A DNA stretch of 29,997 nucleotides from Bermanella sp047628755. GTDB taxonomy: Bacteria; Pseudomonadota; Gammaproteobacteria; Pseudomonadales; Oceanobacteraceae. A program made the translations under genes and the position numbers. Under the pieces are notes generated by a model. That model saw only the letters and a program-made list of their open reading frames with translations, had not been told where the DNA came from and did not search any database. Within the stretch, counting starts at the first letter, position 1, and each line of letters starts with the position of its first letter. Shown here piece by piece: positions 7,134-14,288 of the stretch. The DNA lies in contig JBLHVV010000029.1 in NCBI GenBank assembly GCA_047628755.1, positions 1 to 29,997 of the forward strand, in the 5' to 3' direction.

Positions 7134-8264
7134 ATGGCTTATCAAACTTTTAACAAAAAAAAATTCGACGCGTTCAGTCAACCTATGTTCTTTGGCGAAA
7201 ATGTAAACGTTTCTCGTTATGACACTCAAAAGTATAAAATTTTTGAATCACTAATCGAAAAGCAATTATCATTTTTCTGGCGTCCTGAAGAAGTGGATTT
7301 ATCTACCGACCGTAAAGATTTTGCTAATCTTCCGGAGCATGAAAAGCATATATTCTTGAGTAATCTCAAGTATCAAACACTATTAGATAGTATCCAAGGC
7401 CGATCGCCGAACGTGGCACTGCTTCCTATTGTGTCCTTACCAGAACTAGAAACTTGGATTGAAACATGGTCGTTCAGTGAAACTATACACAGCCGCTCAT
7501 ATACTCATATTATTCGTAATGTAATATCAGATCCAGCTACTGTATTTAACGATATTATTGAAAATGAATTTATTACTAAACGTGCTGAAAGTGTTACAAA
7601 ATATTACGATGCATTAATTTCAGGCGTTAGCCTTTACCAAAGTTTTGGCGAAGGAACTCATACTATTAATGGCGAAAGAATCACTGTTAGTTTAAGAGAT
7701 TTAAAACGTAGATTATATTTAACCATGGCATCAGTTAACGTATTAGAAGCCATTCGTTTTTACGTAAGCTTTGCATGTAGCTTTGCATTTGCAGAACGAG
7801 CAACCATGGAAGGCAATGCAAAAATCATTAAATTGATTGCCCGTGATGAAGCACTTCACTTAACCGGCACTCAGCATATGCTTCAAATATGGGCACTTGG
7901 TAAAGATGATCCAGAGATGGGTGAAATAGCAGTCGAGTGTAAGAACGAAGTAATCGAAATTTTTCGTGAGGCAGCTGAACAAGAGAAAGAATGGGCAGAA
8001 TACCTATTTAAAGATGGTAGCATGATTGGCTTAAACCAAGATATCTTAGGCCAGTATGTAGAATACATTACGAACCAACGCTTAGCGGCCATTGGTTTCG
8101 ATACTATTTTTTCAACTAAGCAAAATCCTCTTCCATGGATCAACTCTTGGTTAGTAAGTGACAATGTTCAGGTAGCACCTCAAGAGGCTGAAATAAGCTC
8201 TTATCTTGTAGGCGCCATTGACAGTGAAGTATCTGTTGATGACTTCATGGACTTTGAACTTTAA
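7134..8264 (+). CDS. nrdB: Class Ia ribonucleotide reductase, beta (radical) subunit
   Basis: NrdB carries the diiron-tyrosyl radical that starts catalysis in NrdA. The 376-residue protein matches E. coli NrdB throughout, beginning MAY and ending in an acidic peptide (DDFMDFEL) of the kind that docks on NrdA. Metal ligands visible are Asp85 (QTLLDSI), Glu116 and His119 (SETIHSRSY), a Glu in ENEFITKR-type helix context and Glu/His in RDEALHLTGTQH; the radical Tyr is Tyr123 in HSRSYTHI. ATG 7134 follows an AGAAGT-type weak ribosome site. It lies 113 bases after nrdA, with two hairpins between, and 46 bases before the ferredoxin that should maintain its cofactor. No residue needed for a standard Fe-type beta subunit appears missing. 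Confidence 0.97.
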   Translation: MAYQTFNKKKFDAFSQPMFFGENVNVSRYDTQKYKIFESLIEKQLSFFWRPEEVDLSTDRKDFANLPEHEKHIFLSNLKYQTLLDSIQGRSPNVALLPIVSLPELETWIETWSFSETIHSRSYTHIIRNVISDPATVFNDIIENEFITKRAESVTKYYDALISGVSLYQSFGEGTHTINGERITVSLRDLKRRLYLTMASVNVLEAIRFYVSFACSFAFAERATMEGNAKIIKLIARDEALHLTGTQHMLQIWALGKDDPEMGEIAVECKNEVIEIFREAAEQEKEWAEYLFKDGSMIGLNQDILGQYVEYITNQRLAAIGFDTIFSTKQNPLPWINSWLVSDNVQVAPQEAEISSYLVGAIDSEVSVDDFMDFEL

Positions 8265-8310
8265 TTTAAGCTATTAATTATAATATTAATATTAAGATAA
8301 AATATTGATC

Positions 8311-8784
8311 ATGCTTGCAATGAAACATAAAGATCAAGAAGACTTAAAGGGTTTTCAGCTAGACTCAGATTACCACGACAATAATGACTTTCAATTAGAG
8401 AGTCCTGTTGTTGAGGCTGATTCTGCTGACTCTGATACTCTACAGACTGAACTCTTTCTACCTGAGCAAAACCCTGAATCACCGGAACAAGATGATCAGT
8501 TAGATTTGATAGGTTTAGAAAAACCCATACACTCTTTAACAATTGAAGGGGTCGCAAAACCTCTTAAATTCCATTTTGCAAATAATCTTTTAGAAAGCCT
8601 TGAAGCACAGAATATACATGTGCCCTACCAATGCCGAGAGGGCTATTGTGGTGGCTGTCGTACAGACTTAATTGAAGGGGAAGTGGCTTATTTACAAGAG
8701 CCTATGGCATGGATTAATGAAGGAGAAATACTGCCTTGTTGTTGTGTGCCTAAAACCGCGTTAACCTTGAAGTTGAAAGGTTAA
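8311..8784 (+). CDS. yfaE: YfaE-type 2Fe-2S ferredoxin with acidic N-terminal extension
   Basis: YfaE supplies electrons to repair and assemble the NrdB diferric-tyrosyl cofactor. Residues about 74-157 are a plant-type 2Fe-2S ferredoxin with the ligands in CREGYCGGC (Cys108, 113, 116) and the CCC near 143-145, very similar to the 84-residue E. coli protein. The first 70 or so residues are extra: strongly acidic, low in hydrophobic residues, probably disordered. They contain QTELF (45-49) and QLDLI (63-67), which resemble sliding-clamp-binding peptides. The start is uncertain: TTG 8305, ATG 8311 and ATG 8320 are in frame and none has a good ribosome site; all keep the extension. A start nearer the ferredoxin domain is not evident, since no ATG occurs between 8320 and the domain. 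It is third in the nrd cluster. Confidence 0.9.
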   Translation: MLAMKHKDQEDLKGFQLDSDYHDNNDFQLESPVVEADSADSDTLQTELFLPEQNPESPEQDDQLDLIGLEKPIHSLTIEGVAKPLKFHFANNLLESLEAQNIHVPYQCREGYCGGCRTDLIEGEVAYLQEPMAWINEGEILPCCCVPKTALTLKLKG

Positions 8785-8836
8785 CTCTTTTAGATCAAAC
8801 GATCTTACATTTTACGTCAGGAAAATAGAGACAGTT

Positions 8837-9310
8837 ATGATTCGCCCAAACATTGGTAAGCTAGCACCTGCATTTTCAACACTTGACGAAAACGGTAACA
8901 AAGTCGCTCTTAAGGACTTTCGTGATCAAATAGTCGTGTTATATTTTTACCCTAAAGCTATGACCCCAGGCTGTACAACTCAGGCTTGCTCTTTACGAGA
9001 TAGCAAAAAAGAACTCGACAAGCTTAATGTAGTAACACTTGGCATTAGCCCCGACGCACCAGCCCGATTGTTAAAGTTTAAAGAGCGCGATCAATTAAAC
9101 TTTACCCTTTTATCAGACGAAGACCATGCTATCGCAGATAAGTACGGAGTTTGGGGATTGAAAAAGTTTATGGGACGTGAGTACGATGGCATCCACAGAG
9201 TGACTTTTATCATTAATGAAAAGGGTAAACTGGTGCATATTATGGATAAATTTAAGACGAAGACTCACCACGATGATGTATTGGCGTATATTCAAGCCGA
9301 ATTGGTGTAA
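8837..9310 (+). CDS. bcp: Thioredoxin-dependent peroxiredoxin, Bcp/PrxQ type
   Basis: This 157-residue cytoplasmic peroxidase reduces hydrogen and organic hydroperoxides using thioredoxin. The AhpC/TSA-type thioredoxin fold carries the peroxidatic Cys46 in the motif AMTPGCTTQAC and the likely resolving Cys51 five residues later, the hallmark of the atypical two-cysteine BCP class. FTLLSDEDH and FMGREYDGIHR also match E. coli Bcp, and the length is normal. The ATG at 8837 is preceded by AGGAAA about 14 bases upstream and GAG closer in. It begins 52 bases after the ferredoxin gene on the same strand, so cotranscription with nrd genes is possible, which would pair ribonucleotide reductase, a peroxide-sensitive enzyme, with a peroxidase. 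That link is inference. Confidence 0.93.
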   Translation: MIRPNIGKLAPAFSTLDENGNKVALKDFRDQIVVLYFYPKAMTPGCTTQACSLRDSKKELDKLNVVTLGISPDAPARLLKFKERDQLNFTLLSDEDHAIADKYGVWGLKKFMGREYDGIHRVTFIINEKGKLVHIMDKFKTKTHHDDVLAYIQAELV

Positions 9311-9321
9311 AGATTAAGCCG

Positions 9322-9370
9322 AACCTTAAGACTCTGCCTATACTTGGAGTTAAAGGTTAGGCAGAGACTT
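9322..9370 (+). repeat. Long hairpin after bcp with a competing fold
   Basis: CTCTGCCTA (9332-9340) pairs exactly with TAGGCAGAG (9358-9366), and AAG/CTT extend the stem outside an A-A mismatch. There is no T-run. A second pairing, AACCTTAAGACTC (9322-9334) with GAGTTAAAGGTT (9347-9358), uses some of the same bases, so the two folds exclude each other. It probably marks the end of the bcp transcript. Confidence 0.4.
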
Positions 9371-9523
9371 CTTATATTAAAAAGTAATTTAAATTACATT
9401 TAGTATAACTACATCGTTTGTCTAGGCTCATCAAAAAATCTAACTCATTACTAAACTTATTTATTTTGTAGCTGTATTGATAGTATACGCAAACAGCTGC
9501 ATTACTAAATTGAAAGGTGACAC

Positions 9524-10165
9524 ATGGCGAAGACTTCGAATAATTATCACTTTGATTTATGGGCTGAATACTTAACTGTAACCTTGTCTGCAAATATAGC
9601 TCGATGTCATTTAGGAAGCAGTAAGGTAAAAACTATAAGAATTAACCTTTCTGACACACTTAATTACCCAAAGTCATTTAAAGCTATCTTAGATAACGGA
9701 TTAGTCGCAGCATCTACACATGAAAAACTCAATTCTGATCATATATATGAGATTGACTACTTGTACCAAAGCCCATGCTTAATTCCTTTTGGTAAAAATA
9801 TCACTGATCCTGTTGCTAAACGTTTTTCATCTGAAGCAAAAAAAATAGACCCAGATTTTTTAAGCGACAACTGGACTCTTAATAACAGCAAAAGCATCCC
9901 TTCAATATTACGTCTATTGGCATTAAGAAATGTAGGCCATATGGTTCATAAGCAACTAACCCGTCAAGATATTCACATGACTGATGACTTCTCTGTTCAG
10001 TTTTTTGATGGTAGTAACTATTTAAGCCTGTCGTATGATGCCCTTAGATCAGATCTTGTTAAGCAAATACAATTTTACTTCAAAAACGAAAAAATTAGAG
10101 ACCAGGCTTCTGATCTATGTTTCATGCACACTAGTAATAAAATATGGTTTAATTCAATAAATTAA
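9524..10165 (+). CDS. Uncharacterised protein, 213 aa
   Basis: I do not recognise this gene. It has ATG 9524 with AAGGTG upstream at good spacing, and codon use like its neighbours, so it is probably expressed. The protein begins MAKTSNNYHFDLWAEY, has no signal peptide or membrane helix, and is moderately basic in the centre. It contains short aromatic- and Ser-rich stretches (HIYEIDYLYQSPCLIPF, FDGSNYLSLSYDAL) that suggest a mixed alpha/beta fold. It contains three cysteines without a metal-binding spacing. Flanking gaps of 213 and 182 bases on both sides, and unrelated neighbours, suggest a single-gene unit. It could be a lineage-restricted orphan. No function can be offered. Confidence 0.65.
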   Translation: MAKTSNNYHFDLWAEYLTVTLSANIARCHLGSSKVKTIRINLSDTLNYPKSFKAILDNGLVAASTHEKLNSDHIYEIDYLYQSPCLIPFGKNITDPVAKRFSSEAKKIDPDFLSDNWTLNNSKSIPSILRLLALRNVGHMVHKQLTRQDIHMTDDFSVQFFDGSNYLSLSYDALRSDLVKQIQFYFKNEKIRDQASDLCFMHTSNKIWFNSIN

Positions 10166-10347
10166 CTCAGTTTTAATCAAATAAATAAATACAAACTATT
10201 TAACTATCAAGTTTGTGAATTACCACTCCTTTTATCTCTCATATACCCCCCACTGCATATATTAAATGCTGGGGATGTTGGTATTATGCTTCGAAAAATC
10301 CATGTCCATTTTGTTGGTAGATAATCAGCATCCCTACCGAGGTCCAT

Positions 10348-11445
10348 ATGCCATTAAAATTAGGCACCTTCTTAATTACGCTGCTGCTTAGCTGTTTGTC
10401 GTTGAGTAATACATTAAAAATTCTTAACTGGAATGAGTACGTAGATCCAGATGTGATTAGCCAGTTTGAAGCTGAAAACGATGTAACAATTGAATATATA
10501 GAGTTCAACAACACCGATGAATTTTCAGATGAATTCTTTGATAGTAACAATCAATTTGACGTTATTTTCCCCGCTTCAGATATCGTTGGTATTCTTAAAG
10601 AAAATAAACTGATAAAAAGTTTGGACCGCTCAAAATTCACAAACTATAAAAACATAAACCAGGTGGTCATGGACGGTTTAAAATTTGAAGATAAAGATAA
10701 TGAATATACCGTTCCTTATATGTGGGGAACCACTGGTATTGGCTATAATATAAAAAGCCTAAAAAAAGCTGGTATCAATACTAATCAAATCTCTTGGTCT
10801 TTAATTTTTGATAATACACAAAGAAAAAAAGCAGCCAGCTGTGGCATTGGCGTAGTAAATGAACGTGATGAAGTATTCTCAGCTGCGTTAAGTTATCTAG
10901 GGTATTCAATTAACACCAAAGACAAAGCCCAATTAAAAGAAGCAGGGGCATTGATTAAAGTAGCTTATGAAGACATTAAATACCTTCATACCAACCAATA
11001 CACAGACGATCTAAGAGAGAATAATATTTGTGTTGGAATTGGATACTCTGGTGATATCTTAGCTGAGATTGAAGAAAATGAAGACATCAATTACGTAATT
11101 CCTAGCCAAGGAGCCGCCATGTGGATTGATGTAATGGCGATTCCAACAAACAGCACCTCACCTGACTTGGCTTATCGCTTTATTGATTTTTTAATGTCAG
11201 CTAAAGCAGCAGCTAAAAACAGTGACTACGCGGCCTACCCTACGCCTATGCTAGATGCACAACCTTATTTAGACCCAGATATTTTAGCTGACACCACAAT
11301 TTATCCAGACCAAAGAACACTGGCGAAGCTGCATCTGATTGCACCAACTGATAAAAAAGTTCGTCGGCTTAAACACCGCTTATGGACAAAAGCTATTTGT
11401 GTTAAAGGCAGATGGTGCTCGGTTCCTATGAGGTCTATTTTCTAA
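10348..11445 (+). CDS. PotD/PotF-type periplasmic polyamine-binding protein, unpaired
   Basis: This 365-residue protein resembles the substrate-binding components of spermidine/putrescine ABC importers. It has a signal peptide (LGTFLITLLLSCLSLSNT, about 5-22), then LKILNWNEYVDPDVISQFE, the classic start of mature PotD/PotF. NQFDVIFPASDIV, YTVPYMWGTTGIGYN and MWIDVMAIPTNSTSPDLAYRF also fit the two-lobe family. Tyr and Trp residues in those places line the polyamine pocket in the family. The last 25 residues (KAICVKGRWCSVPMRSIF) depart from the family, with two cysteines. No permease or ATPase gene lies nearby, so it either serves a distant transporter or acts as a sensory binding protein. ATG 10348 follows an ACCGAGG-like site. 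A strong terminator follows. Confidence 0.8.
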   Translation: MPLKLGTFLITLLLSCLSLSNTLKILNWNEYVDPDVISQFEAENDVTIEYIEFNNTDEFSDEFFDSNNQFDVIFPASDIVGILKENKLIKSLDRSKFTNYKNINQVVMDGLKFEDKDNEYTVPYMWGTTGIGYNIKSLKKAGINTNQISWSLIFDNTQRKKAASCGIGVVNERDEVFSAALSYLGYSINTKDKAQLKEAGALIKVAYEDIKYLHTNQYTDDLRENNICVGIGYSGDILAEIEENEDINYVIPSQGAAMWIDVMAIPTNSTSPDLAYRFIDFLMSAKAAAKNSDYAAYPTPMLDAQPYLDPDILADTTIYPDQRTLAKLHLIAPTDKKVRRLKHRLWTKAICVKGRWCSVPMRSIF

Positions 11446-11472
11446 CGACTTAATGTTTAACAAATGCTCTAT

Positions 11473-11508
11473 AGCCAGTGATTAATTCAGTCACTGGCTT
11501 TTTGATTT
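11473..11508 (+). terminator. Strong intrinsic terminator after the polyamine-binding protein gene
   Basis: AGCCAGTGA (11473-11481) pairs exactly with TCACTGGCT (11491-11499) over a 9-base loop, followed at once by TTTTTGATTTT. This ends the gene finishing at 11445. Confidence 0.92.
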
Positions 11509-11672
11509 TAAAAACCTCGTAGCCATTTATTTAGTGTATCCATTACCTCTAGCCAGCAAGAAAATCCATATAAAGACATCACGCATAAGCCGCTGATTGG
11601 ATTCTGTTTTGAACGAAATGGCGAGACATTAATTTTAATAGTAAAACAGAATGCAACTGATGATGTTTCAGC
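11508..11672 (-). pseudogene. Doubtful short ORF or gene remnant, about 55 codons
   Basis: An ATG-initiated minus-strand frame encodes MAETSSVAFCFTIKINVSPF and ends CWLEVMDTLNKWLRGF. A longer version would start at a TTG abutting the terminator at 11704-11721. The residue mix looks protein-like, with Trp and Cys, but there is no ribosome binding site and the frame lies beyond a terminator for the upstream genes. It may be the end of a lost gene, or not coding. Nothing else is seen in the gap between 11446 and 11746 apart from two terminators. Confidence 0.25.
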
Positions 11673-11703
11673 CATTATTTCATAATCATTTAAAACCAGA
11701 CAC

Positions 11704-11721
11704 AAAAAAAACCCTCGCGGG
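11704..11721 (-). terminator. Terminator of the cotransporter/coiled-coil operon
   Basis: On the minus strand CCC-GCGA-GGG (bases 11721 down to 11712) forms a short GC stem with a stable GNRA tetraloop, immediately followed by eight T (11711 down to 11704). It lies 26 bases past the stop of the small coiled-coil gene. Confidence 0.8.
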
Positions 11722-11746
11722 CTTCTTTAAACGCTATGAAAGCATT

Positions 11747-11989
11747 TCACTTAACAATTAAAGACTTTACCTTACCTAGTAAAGCTTTGGCTTCTTGCCA
11801 AGCCTCTTCACCTAGTTCAAGTAAACTTTCACGACGTAAAGTATCGTCGTTCATCATTGACTCTAAGTCTTCAACCACTTTGTGTTGCGCTTTCAAAACT
11901 TTTTTATCTTTCTTTTTCTCAAGTGCAGCAAGAGTCTTTTGAGCTTCTTTAATCTGCGCCTGAAGCTCTTTTATTTTTTTCATACCCAT
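11747..11989 (-). CDS. Small coiled-coil protein cotranscribed with the phosphate cotransporter
   Basis: This 80-residue protein is almost entirely charged helix: KIKELQAQIKEAQKTLAALE followed by KKKDKKVLKAQHK, then a more acidic half with EEAWQEAKALLGK. There is no membrane segment, and heptad-like Leu/Ala spacing over residues 4-50 suggests a coiled coil. ATG 11989 has AAGGAG eight bases upstream. Its start lies 12 bases after the stop of the Na/phosphate cotransporter and the Shine-Dalgarno overlaps that gene's end, so the two are one transcriptional unit with the terminator at 11704-11721. A second in-frame ATG (third codon) is possible. The role is unknown; a cytoplasmic partner of the transporter is a reasonable inference. 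Confidence 0.75.
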   Translation of the reverse strand: MGMKKIKELQAQIKEAQKTLAALEKKKDKKVLKAQHKVVEDLESMMNDDTLRRESLLELGEEAWQEAKALLGKVKSLIVK

Positions 11990-12001
11990 AATTCATTCTC
12001 C

Positions 12002-13162
12002 TTATGATAATGATGACATGATACCGACACAGATACCGGGAATAACAAAGAAAACAGTTAATACATACGCGGCTGCTAACGAATGGCGCTTAGTTGCAAC
12101 ATCAGCCAACTTTTCAGCCGCTTGCAGCGGTATTTCACGTAAAAATGGTAGGCCGTAGACAATCAACACACCCAATACATTATAAAACAAATGAACTATG
12201 GCAATCTGCATACCTACAGCTGCGCCCGCGCCTGAAAGTGCAGTGGCTGCTAACAATGCCGTAATAGTCGTACCAATGTTTGCGCCTAAGGTAAACGGAT
12301 AAATATCACGTGGTTTAAATACGCCCGACCCAACTAAAGGAACCATCAAGCTAGTGGTAGTAGAAGAAGACTGAACTAATACAGTTACAATTGCACCACT
12401 GGTAATACCTGAAATAGGACCTCGGCCAATTGCACCATGGAGAATTGCTTTTGCGCGACCAACCATTAAAGATCTAAGAATACGCCCAATTACAGTAATA
12501 GCACCAAATATAGCAAGAACACCTAATATAATAAGAGCTATGGCCGCTGCTTTTTCTGGCATTATATTAGATAAAAAATACTTAACTTCACTGACAACGG
12601 GCTTAGTAAGAGGCTTAATGAAGTTAAAGCCCTTTATACTCATGGAATCAGCACCGACCAGATATTCTGTTGCCCAAGCACTGCTCTTCTGCAAGAAACC
12701 AAATATAATTTCTAAAGGTAAAAGAATCACAACACACATTAAGTTGAAAAAATCATGAACCGTTGCTGCAGCAAAAGCGCGACGAAACTCTGATTTTTTA
12801 CGAATATGCCCAAGACTTACCAAGGTATTCGTAATAGTCGTACCAATATTAGCACCCATAACCATAGGAATGGCTATTTCAATTGGTAAACCACCAGCAA
12901 CAAGGCCAACCACAACTGATGTAACCGTGCTTGAGCTTTGCACAAGTGAAGTAGCGAGTATGCCTATTAATAGCGCAACGAAAGGATTGGTGGCAAATTG
13001 AAATAGCTCTCTAGCCCCTTCGCTGCCGCCAGATGCCCACTTAAAGCCAGAACCCACCATTCCAACAGAAAGTAGAATGGCGTAAATAGCCAAAATTAAA
13101 AATAGCCAACTCAATAACTTGCGTTGGGTGGAAGTTGAGTTTTGTTCTGTAACTTGAGTCAT
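12002..13162 (-). CDS. Na+/phosphate cotransporter, NptA/PNaS family
   Basis: This 386-residue inner-membrane protein should import inorganic phosphate with sodium. The two halves each contain the signature QSSS repeat of the Na/Pi cotransporter domain (PF02690): ATSLVQSSSTVTSVVVGLVAGG near residue 70 in the first and VTVLVQSSSTTTSLMVPL near 265 in the second. Each is followed by the paired GANIGTTITNTL / GANIGTTITALL segment. At least eight hydrophobic helices are apparent. It lacks the long PhoU-like C-terminal tail of YjbB-type relatives, matching the shorter Vibrio NptA form. ATG 13162 has TTAGGG upstream. Na-coupled phosphate uptake agrees with a marine lifestyle. I see no clear Pho box in the upstream region. 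A coiled-coil gene follows in the same operon. Confidence 0.9.
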   Translation of the reverse strand: MTQVTEQNSTSTQRKLLSWLFLILAIYAILLSVGMVGSGFKWASGGSEGARELFQFATNPFVALLIGILATSLVQSSSTVTSVVVGLVAGGLPIEIAIPMVMGANIGTTITNTLVSLGHIRKKSEFRRAFAAATVHDFFNLMCVVILLPLEIIFGFLQKSSAWATEYLVGADSMSIKGFNFIKPLTKPVVSEVKYFLSNIMPEKAAAIALIILGVLAIFGAITVIGRILRSLMVGRAKAILHGAIGRGPISGITSGAIVTVLVQSSSTTTSLMVPLVGSGVFKPRDIYPFTLGANIGTTITALLAATALSGAGAAVGMQIAIVHLFYNVLGVLIVYGLPFLREIPLQAAEKLADVATKRHSLAAAYVLTVFFVIPGICVGIMSSLS

Positions 13163-13379
13163 CTACGAACCCTAAGTAAAATTTCGCGCAAGTTTATCAC
13201 TGCAAATTAATTATTAAAGTTTTATTACAAAGAAACCGAAAAAAAAATCAAAAAAATACATTGCAAACAGACAAAGTAGAATTAGGACTCACATTGTCAA
13301 ATTGCTTACTTTTCAAACACCTTTGTAAGTTTCTGTAACGAAAACTATACTTTTAGACTAATTTGCCGATATTTAAGCT

Positions 13380-14276
13380 ATGACCATAAAACTTATATTC
13401 CTCTCAATACTCATTTTGCTTAAGGCGTCCTTTGCACAGTCGGAATACATCTCGTTAATTTCTGGTTATCAATCTGCAGAGCATAATTTTTTACCTGACG
13501 ATGCTTCACTATCCACTGTCATTTATGGCGCCACACTAGACTTATCTGAATGGCGTTTGAAGCAGCAAGGTATAATGGCTCGAGGCCCAAAACTAAGTTA
13601 CAAACAAGGAACAGGCTTTCAGCATTTAAATGTTCAAATACCACTTTATCATTGGCATAAACACCAAGGTATTTGGCTGCAAGCAAGCCAGCAAAATAAG
13701 AATATGGAAATGACAGTTTCAAACAGCATCGTATTTCTGAATGATCAAAACTTAAGCAACACCATAGGAGCTGGCAGTAAGATTTTAGCTGAGCATAGTA
13801 TTAATAAATATCAGCTGTATTGGCATGAGGCTATTGAATACAAAGCCCCATTAAATTTGATCGGTGTATTCTATTATTCTGAAGCAAGCCCTGCTGCCAG
13901 CACTATTTCCACGAGTAATGCCGATTTTTTTGACGGTGTATTTACAGGGTTTGGTTTAGCGGTTGGGCGGCTAAGTGATGTAAAAGGTGCTAATTTCCAA
14001 TGGAAGTTAAACTTAGCACAACTAGATATGTCATTTAGCGATAACGCCACAAAACACAGAGTCGCCTCAAAAAAAGAAAGTAGCGGGTATTTGCTTGATC
14101 TAAAGTTGGAATGGCACTATCGCTATTATTTAGCCCCCTACTGGTACTTGGTGCCGCAAATAAATTTAGGCTACAGCACACTGTTTCAGAATAAAACAAA
14201 TCCAGTGAATATTGAGTTTAAAGCGCTTAATACACTTAGTGCAAGCAGCTTAATTAGCTTACAACATCGCTTTTAA
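13380..14276 (+). CDS. Predicted outer-membrane beta-barrel protein of unknown role
   Basis: The 298-residue protein begins with a signal peptide (MTIKLIFLSILILLKASFAQ, cleavage probably after FAQ). The remainder alternates hydrophobic and polar residues in strands, is rich in Tyr and Trp (IWLQASQQ, YQLYWHEAIEYK, LEWHYRYYLAPYWYLVPQ), and ends in Phe (SLISLQHRF), the usual C-terminal signature recognised by the BAM machinery. The length suits a 10-14 stranded barrel. I do not recognise the family. It starts 217 bases from the divergent phosphate cotransporter, so a shared control region is possible but not shown. The ATG at 13380 lacks a clear ribosome site. Confidence 0.65.
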   Translation: MTIKLIFLSILILLKASFAQSEYISLISGYQSAEHNFLPDDASLSTVIYGATLDLSEWRLKQQGIMARGPKLSYKQGTGFQHLNVQIPLYHWHKHQGIWLQASQQNKNMEMTVSNSIVFLNDQNLSNTIGAGSKILAEHSINKYQLYWHEAIEYKAPLNLIGVFYYSEASPAASTISTSNADFFDGVFTGFGLAVGRLSDVKGANFQWKLNLAQLDMSFSDNATKHRVASKKESSGYLLDLKLEWHYRYYLAPYWYLVPQINLGYSTLFQNKTNPVNIEFKALNTLSASSLISLQHRF

Positions 14277-14288
14277 CTGGTTTAACCA

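Noticed and set aside
13163..13379. Pho box upstream of the phosphate cotransporter
   Set aside because: No pair of CTGTCAT-like repeats at 11-base spacing could be found in the intergenic sequence.
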